From: Phialophora verrucosa | Lineage: Eukaryota > Ascomycota > Eurotiomycetes > Chaetothyriales > Herpotrichiellaceae | Length of the DNA stretch: 64,000 nucleotides | NCBI GenBank assembly: GCA_002099365.1 | Contig: MSED01000001.1 | Location: 496,001 to 560,000, forward strand | Reading direction: 5' to 3' | Part shown: positions 61,523 through 64,000 of the stretch, one piece after another | Position numbering within the stretch: the stretch's first letter is position 1 | Layout: each line of letters starts with the position of its first letter | Translations under genes and position numbers: made by a program | The notes under the pieces: model-generated | The model's database searches: none | What the model was told of the DNA's origin: nothing | What the model saw: the letters and a program-made list of their open reading frames with translations, nothing else

Positions 61523-63028
61523 TCAGAGGAGAGCGAAACCGGCACATGCTGCCGCCAGCACCATGCCTGCAGGTGATCCAAGCTTGCTTGCCGCACCGGT
61601 GAAGCTCGATACAGCTGGAGCGGCTGGGGTGGTCAGGGTAGTGCTTGGACTTGCCGACGAGCTGGGCTGTTCGATTTGCCAGGTCTTGGTGCTGGAAGGG
61701 GTGACGGTGCTTGAGTGGCCCTCAGAGGTGCTGGAAGGGGCAACTGGGGTAGAGGAGGAGATTGTCACCGTGCTGATCGTACTGGTCCAGTCCGCCCAGC
61801 TTGATGATGTGGGAATCGACGAGGAAGAAGTTGTGCTGGAAGAGGTACTGGTCGAACTCCAGTCAACCCAGCTGCTTTCCGGGGTTGTTGTTACTGGGGC
61901 GACGGGAGTAACTGGGACTGGGGTTGTAGATGCGGTCCAATCTGCCCAAGTCGAAGTGACCTCGGTGGTGGAAGGAGTTGTGCTCGAGGAGGTCGTCGTC
62001 GAGGTCCAGTCAATCCAGCTGCTTTCTTCGGTGGTGGTTACGGGGGCAGGAGGTGTGACGGGGATCGGAGTAACAGACGTCGTCCAGTCAAGCCAGCTGG
62101 TCTCTTCGGTTGTTGTTGTTGTTGTTGTTGTTGTGACGGGGGCAACTGGGATAGTGGTGGTCCAATCCGCCCAGCTTGAAGAAGCCGGAGTTGTCGTGGT
62201 AGTGGTGCTGCTGCTCGAGCTCCAGTCGAGCCACTGAGATTCAGAGCTCGAACTTGAACTTGTCGTGACCGGGGCGACCGGAGTGGCAGGTGTAGTTTGT
62301 GACCAATCCGCCCAGGTTTCCGAGGTGGCAGAACAGGAAGTGGTGCTGCTGGTTGTTGTCGTCGAAGAGCTCCAGTCAGACCAACTCTCTGCAGAGCTGG
62401 TAGTTGTAATTGGAGCAACCGGTGTCTCGGAGGTCGACACGCTCCAGTCCGACCACGTCTCCGGGCTAGTCGTTGAGCTGCTCGTTGTCGTACTCGAGGT
62501 CGTACTCGTCCAGTCGTTCCAAGTAGGGCTCGCGCTGGTCGTCGAGCTGCTGGAAGTCGTGCCGGAAGTCGCACTCGTCCAATCGCTCCAGACAGGGCTT
62601 GAGGAGGGGATGATCGACGTTGTTGTGGTAACTGCACTGGGACTTGTGGTCGAGCTCGTAGTTTGGCTCCAGTCGCTCCATACTGGGCTTGAGCTTGTCG
62701 TCGTCGTGGTTGTGGTCGTTGAGCTGGACCAATCCGACCAGATTGGGCTAGGAGCTGGCCCGTGTTGCTCTGCACAGTGAGTCACAACGAGACCAATGGC
62801 AGTAGCGACGGATTCAGGTGCGCAACCGGCCACGACGCATGATTGAATGGTCGCAACAGAATCGGGGCTGCAGACATCAGTGAAGCTGGCCGCTGCTGAC
62901 TCTGTGCAGCTAACCAAGCAATCCGGGGGAGGGGCAGAAGTGGCCTGGGGTCTAGGAAGCGCAGATGAGAGAGGCACAGCTGAGAGAGTGGCAGCGGCAA
63001 CAATCGCAGATCGGGAACGAGAATGCAT
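61523..63028 (-). CDS. GPI-anchored, CFEM-like Ser/Thr-rich protein with repeated W-x-D-W motifs
   Basis: Single exon, 501 residues from ATG 63028 (MHSRSRSAIVAAATLSAVPL), which gives a signal peptide cut near residue 24; the frame extends upstream but that part is not signal-like. Residues 35-86 resemble a CFEM domain with Cys 37, 41, 53, 64, 69 and 85; the central CxC pair of the eight-Cys family is absent. From about 96 to 410 the protein is a Ser/Thr stalk carrying fourteen copies of W-x-D-W-[ST] (WSDW, WNDW, WADW, WLDW, WIDW, WVDW) spaced mostly 20-30 residues apart. It ends in a GPI-type tail (GAASKLGSPAGMVLAAACAG, then FALL). The stalk should be heavily O-mannosylated and sit in the cell wall or membrane. 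CFEM proteins act in haem uptake, adhesion or virulence; the role here is unknown. Confidence 0.85.
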   Translation of the reverse strand: MHSRSRSAIVAAATLSAVPLSSALPRPQATSAPPPDCLVSCTESAAASFTDVCSPDSVATIQSCVVAGCAPESVATAIGLVVTHCAEQHGPAPSPIWSDWSSSTTTTTTTTSSSPVWSDWSQTTSSTTSPSAVTTTTSIIPSSSPVWSDWTSATSGTTSSSSTTSASPTWNDWTSTTSSTTTSSSTTSPETWSDWSVSTSETPVAPITTTSSAESWSDWSSSTTTTSSTTSCSATSETWADWSQTTPATPVAPVTTSSSSSSESQWLDWSSSSSTTTTTTPASSSWADWTTTIPVAPVTTTTTTTTTEETSWLDWTTSVTPIPVTPPAPVTTTEESSWIDWTSTTTSSSTTPSTTEVTSTWADWTASTTPVPVTPVAPVTTTPESSWVDWSSTSTSSSTTSSSSIPTSSSWADWTSTISTVTISSSTPVAPSSTSEGHSSTVTPSSTKTWQIEQPSSSASPSTTLTTPAAPAVSSFTGAASKLGSPAGMVLAAACAGFALL

Positions 63029-64000
63029 GTCGAATGAACTTATGTAATATAACAATGGACAATGCAGATATCGAGGAAGATATGGTGCTCTGTACGCTCT
63101 TTGGAACGTGCGAGTGTCAAAGCTGCTCTGTTGGAGTGTTTTGGATGGATGAAAGACTCGGTGCACAAACCTCTATGCGACCCGCGATATATAGACGAGA
63201 TACTCGACCTCGAGAGCTCCTACCAGCCTCCATTGTGCAGAAAGGCAATGTTAGGCGGCTGAGATGAACTAGCATTGTGGTGTATTGCGTGGCTAGGAGG
63301 CGAGTATGGCAGGGTTGAAGCGAGATACGAGTGGCCAACAGCAAGAAATGCAGCGGCAGGGAACAGGTGGAGCAGAGACTAAAGTGTTGCCAAGCACTCC
63401 CAGATCTACTCCACGTATTACAATTGGCTGCTGGGCACTGTGTGGATAACCAGCCGCCCAGCGCTAAACCAGATCCACTTCAGTAAACAAAGTCTCAAAG
63501 AACAATGGCGGGACATATAATGGAGGGCTGGAAAGCCTTAGTTACGCAAGATTGACATGATGCCTGCTCTGAGGATCTTCATCCTCTCCTGATTGGGCAG
63601 AAGAAGAATATGAATCAGCCCGTAGCACATATCAGCCACAGAAGTTGTGCCCAGCCAAAAGGGAAGGATAGCTCTTACGCGTCCATGTAGGGAACGTAGT
63701 ATGTCGATGATTCTTCCAGGCCATGATGCAATCATTCAGGTTGCCTGTGCGGGTGCGGTTCTACAGCATGACATCGTTGGCGGGGTTCTAAACTGCAAGG
63801 AAACGCCTGCAATGACAAAGCGCTCGATCTTTTTTTGGCAGCTCTAACGTAGCCTTGACTCTGAAGGACCGATTCAGTCAGTCTGCACATTACGCACGAA
63901 GCACGTTGAACATCCCCGCCACCGGGCAACGACCCGGCCGAACTCGATTAGCGAAACACTAAGATGCACTAGTTCGGCGAGGCTGGGTTTCAGCCTCATA
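63029..64000. other. Intergenic to the window edge
   Basis: Promoter of the W-x-D-W protein and nothing else recognisable. Frames on both strands are under 100 codons and have no coding character that I can see. Confidence 0.5.

Noticed and set aside
61467..62237. Plus-strand frame of Val/Glu-rich repeats opposite the W-x-D-W gene
   Set aside because: Antisense of Ser/Thr-rich codons; the minus strand has signal peptide, Cys domain and GPI tail.
1..64000. Search by eye for tRNA genes, telomeric repeats, transposon ends, polyketide or peptide synthetase signatures and CRISPR arrays
   Set aside because: None found. A tRNAscan and repeat-library search would be needed to exclude diverged copies.

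Overview
The window is nuclear DNA of a filamentous ascomycete (Pezizomycotina). Genes are compact, on both strands, and carry short GT-AG introns of about 45-80 bp (longest 332 bp) with CTAAC or CTGAC branch-like motifs. Content is typically fungal: APP1, MDV1, Clr5-like, HET, CFEM-like and PQ-loop proteins next to conserved eukaryotic genes. I cannot fix the order; Dothideomycetes or Eurotiomycetes are possible. Exon boundaries were worked out by hand from reading frame, splice signals and remembered family sequence.

Layout. 1-4.5 kb: 3' end of a TFIIIC subunit (Tfc3-like), then DDB1. 4.5-19.3 kb: accessory, gene-poor stretch with a pentanucleotide array, a Cys-motif coiled-coil protein with a frame change, a Clr5-like protein, a second Cys-motif gene with an in-frame TAG, and several doubtful exons. 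19.3-26.8 kb: housekeeping block of a conserved-looking hypothetical, MDV1 (mitochondrial fission), chorismate mutase (ARO7), BCP1 and GMP synthase (GUA1), in convergent and divergent pairs. 28.3-39.7 kb: TauD-type dioxygenase, an XPF/HhH-like meiotic protein (SHOC1/Zip2-like), a frameshifted HET-domain gene, a PQ-loop membrane protein, a HAD hydrolase and a TTC1-like TPR protein. 39.7-46 kb: mostly noncoding, with a disordered nuclear-type protein, a hairpin and a 50-51 bp tandem repeat. 46-54 kb: WRAP53/TCAB1-like WD protein, Nup49, a small polar protein and APP1. 55-59.5 kb: three metabolic genes together (dienelactone hydrolase, short-chain dehydrogenase, alpha/beta hydrolase). 61.5-63 kb: a GPI-anchored CFEM-like protein whose Ser/Thr stalk carries fourteen W-x-D-W motifs.

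How they work together. Most genes are independent housekeeping functions. The 55-59.5 kb trio is the only group that looks like a pathway, with dienelactone hydrolase and dehydrogenase divergent and the hydrolase convergent to the dehydrogenase; its substrate cannot be read from sequence. The best leads for new biology are the W-x-D-W cell-surface protein, the two Cys-motif proteins with frame lesions, the broken HET gene and the possible small catabolic cluster. I found no CRISPR array, tRNA, rRNA or clear transposon.
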